In this document: piece by piece, positions 62,827 through 64,000 of the stretch
Layout: every line of letters starts with the position of its first letter
Position numbering within the stretch: position 1 is the first letter of the stretch
Source: UBA1858 sp963976865
GTDB lineage: Bacteria > Pseudomonadota > Gammaproteobacteria > UBA4575
NCBI GenBank assembly: GCA_963976865.1
Contig: CAXBLY010000009.1
Location: 1-64,000, forward strand
Reading direction: 5' to 3'
DNA length: 64,000 nt
Made by a program: the position numbers and the translations under genes
The notes under the pieces: model-generated
Databases searched by the model: none
What the model was told of the DNA's origin: nothing
Seen by the model: the letters and a program-made list of their open reading frames with translations, nothing else

Positions 62827-64000
62827 TTGGAAAATCAAGTCAACCATACCGCAATAACAACAAGTATCCTGCCAAACTCCAGTTTGCAGTGCCCAAAATG
62901 TGGCTGCGGCGAGTTTACCGACAACACAACATCATTAGACTGCGCCCAGTGCTATCAGTCTTATCCTCAACTTAAATTCGGCAATATATCCATTCCATTC
63001 GTATTTGCTGACGTTAATGCTGCTGTTCATGCCTGGTGTGCTCGTATTAATGGTTTCAATCAGTCGATTGATAAAGATATCAGACAACTAAGCACTCAAT
63101 TAAAAGATAAACGTCTGAGCAAACTTACTCGTGACAGGTTAAAGCGGTTCTCAACTCTGAAAAAACAATACCACCGGCAAATAGCAGATCATCTTGACTG
63201 TTTTTCTCAATTTACACTTGATCAGTATGTTTATAGTAATAATGAGGTTGCAAAAAATCAGGGTATTGACAGTTATATTGATAATATTTTTCGAGACTGG
63301 TGCTGGGATAATGGAGAAAATGAAGCACTGCTGGAAAGTGTCAGTGGTCTGGTGCAGAAAGAATATCAGGCTGGTGATGTTCTGGCCCTGGGTGCGGGAG
63401 CATCGAGATTCCCCTATGACTTTCATACCCGATATGATGCAAAACATTCAGTATTGCTTGATATTAATCCTGTATTACTTGGTTGTGCAGCAAAAATTAT
63501 TCATGGTCAAACAGTAACGCTTAATGAATTCCCTGTGACTCCTTTGACAATGCAGGACTCAGCCGTAGTGCAGGAATGTAAATTTGATAGTGTCAATAAA
63601 CATCAATTCAGCTTTTTATTATCAGACGCTTTAAATGCGCCATTGAAGGAAAAGTCCTTCGAAACAATCTTGACTCCCTGGTTCATAGATATCATTCCGA
63701 TGGATTTCAGGGAATTTATTCCACATGTAAATCGACTGTTAAAATCAGGGGGAACATGGATTAATACTGGCTCACTGGCATTTCTGCACAGTAGTCAACA
63801 CTGGAATTACAGCGAGGAAGAAGTCGTAGATTTATTGAAAAAATATGGGTTTGATGAAGTCAAAACCAGTCGTAGTAAGGTTGATTATCTGAATTCACCT
63901 CATAGTGCGCATGGGCGAATTGAAGATATTTTCAGCTTTTCGGCGACCAAGAAATTTGATTGCCTGCCAAAAAAGGAATTTAATTATTTGCCTGAGTGGA
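62827..64000 (+). CDS. Zinc-ribbon methyltransferase, N2227-like (partial)
   Basis: An open frame of 391 codons with no stop before the window ends; only the C-terminus is missing. It starts at a TTG (62827), the best start before the family-like region; an internal start is possible. The N-terminus has a four-Cys ribbon, CPKCGCGEF and a CAQC pair. A helical region follows, then a SAM-binding loop DVLALGAGASRFPYDF. The pattern DIIPMDFREFIPHVNRLLKS, GGTWINTGSLAF and HWNYSEEEV resembles the N2227-like family, which includes eukaryotic carnosine N-methyltransferase. Substrate unknown. It follows the Tat gene after a terminator. Confidence 0.75.
   Translation, partial: MENQVNHTAITTSILPNSSLQCPKCGCGEFTDNTTSLDCAQCYQSYPQLKFGNISIPFVFADVNAAVHAWCARINGFNQSIDKDIRQLSTQLKDKRLSKLTRDRLKRFSTLKKQYHRQIADHLDCFSQFTLDQYVYSNNEVAKNQGIDSYIDNIFRDWCWDNGENEALLESVSGLVQKEYQAGDVLALGAGASRFPYDFHTRYDAKHSVLLDINPVLLGCAAKIIHGQTVTLNEFPVTPLTMQDSAVVQECKFDSVNKHQFSFLLSDALNAPLKEKSFETILTPWFIDIIPMDFREFIPHVNRLLKSGGTWINTGSLAFLHSSQHWNYSEEEVVDLLKKYGFDEVKTSRSKVDYLNSPHSAHGRIEDIFSFSATKKFDCLPKKEFNYLPEW

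Overview
This window reads as a chromosomal segment of a non-enteric, Gram-negative gammaproteobacterium of moderate, slightly AT-rich base composition. The evidence is the gene order and protein families: nudJ-mnmA-hflD, clpS-clpA with convergent infA, fabD-fabG-acpP-fabF-pabC-mltG-tmk-holB-pilZ, sucA-sucB-lpd, msrQ, bioA, an Lpp/OprI-like lipoprotein and several lipobox proteins. No rRNA, tRNA, CRISPR array, transposase or phage gene was recognised. The species cannot be fixed from sequence alone.

Layout. 1-797 is a nested repeat region with palindromic ATTCCC...GGGAAT elements. 798-10141 is an accessory-looking stretch: an EamA transporter, a bicupin and a thioredoxin-like lipoprotein, a PEP-mutase/isocitrate-lyase family enzyme, two tiny paralogous membrane proteins, a CAP-domain lipoprotein, a DUF1326/DUF2182 divergent pair, an acyltransferase, a small SET-domain protein and a DASS anion symporter. 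10186-16528 holds moaA, moaB and moaE with a truncated haemoglobin overlapping moaA, then a CPA2 antiporter coupled to a Nudix hydrolase, and a secretin-N-like/PLD-like pair. 16784-21172 is a four-gene GldA/GldF/GldG/DUF4340 ABC system.

21175-34829 is mostly housekeeping: purB and fumC (divergent), an EAL protein, a second EamA transporter, acnA, hflD-mnmA-nudJ, clpS-clpA and infA. 35037-42402 is the fatty-acid/cell-envelope/replication operon. 42494-48652 is the 2-oxoglutarate dehydrogenase operon with msrQ. bioA and an L,D-transpeptidase follow and end at a strong bidirectional terminator shared with the convergent lpp-like gene.

51438-64000 is again accessory. It contains a PilZ protein, a MerR-like coiled-coil protein, hinT, a predicted beta-barrel and several unknowns. 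A RuBisCO-like protein fused to a C-terminal cupin lies at 54962-56533; it could combine two steps of the methylthioribulose-phosphate to deoxyxylulose-phosphate shunt in one chain, although its substrate is unproven. The last block, 57760-62679, encodes a secreted CxxCH protein, a CxxCH-plus-LamG lipoprotein and a Tat-signal protein. It ends at a clear terminator and is followed by a zinc-ribbon methyltransferase that runs off the window. This block and the RuBisCO-like fusion are the best candidates for poorly described biology.
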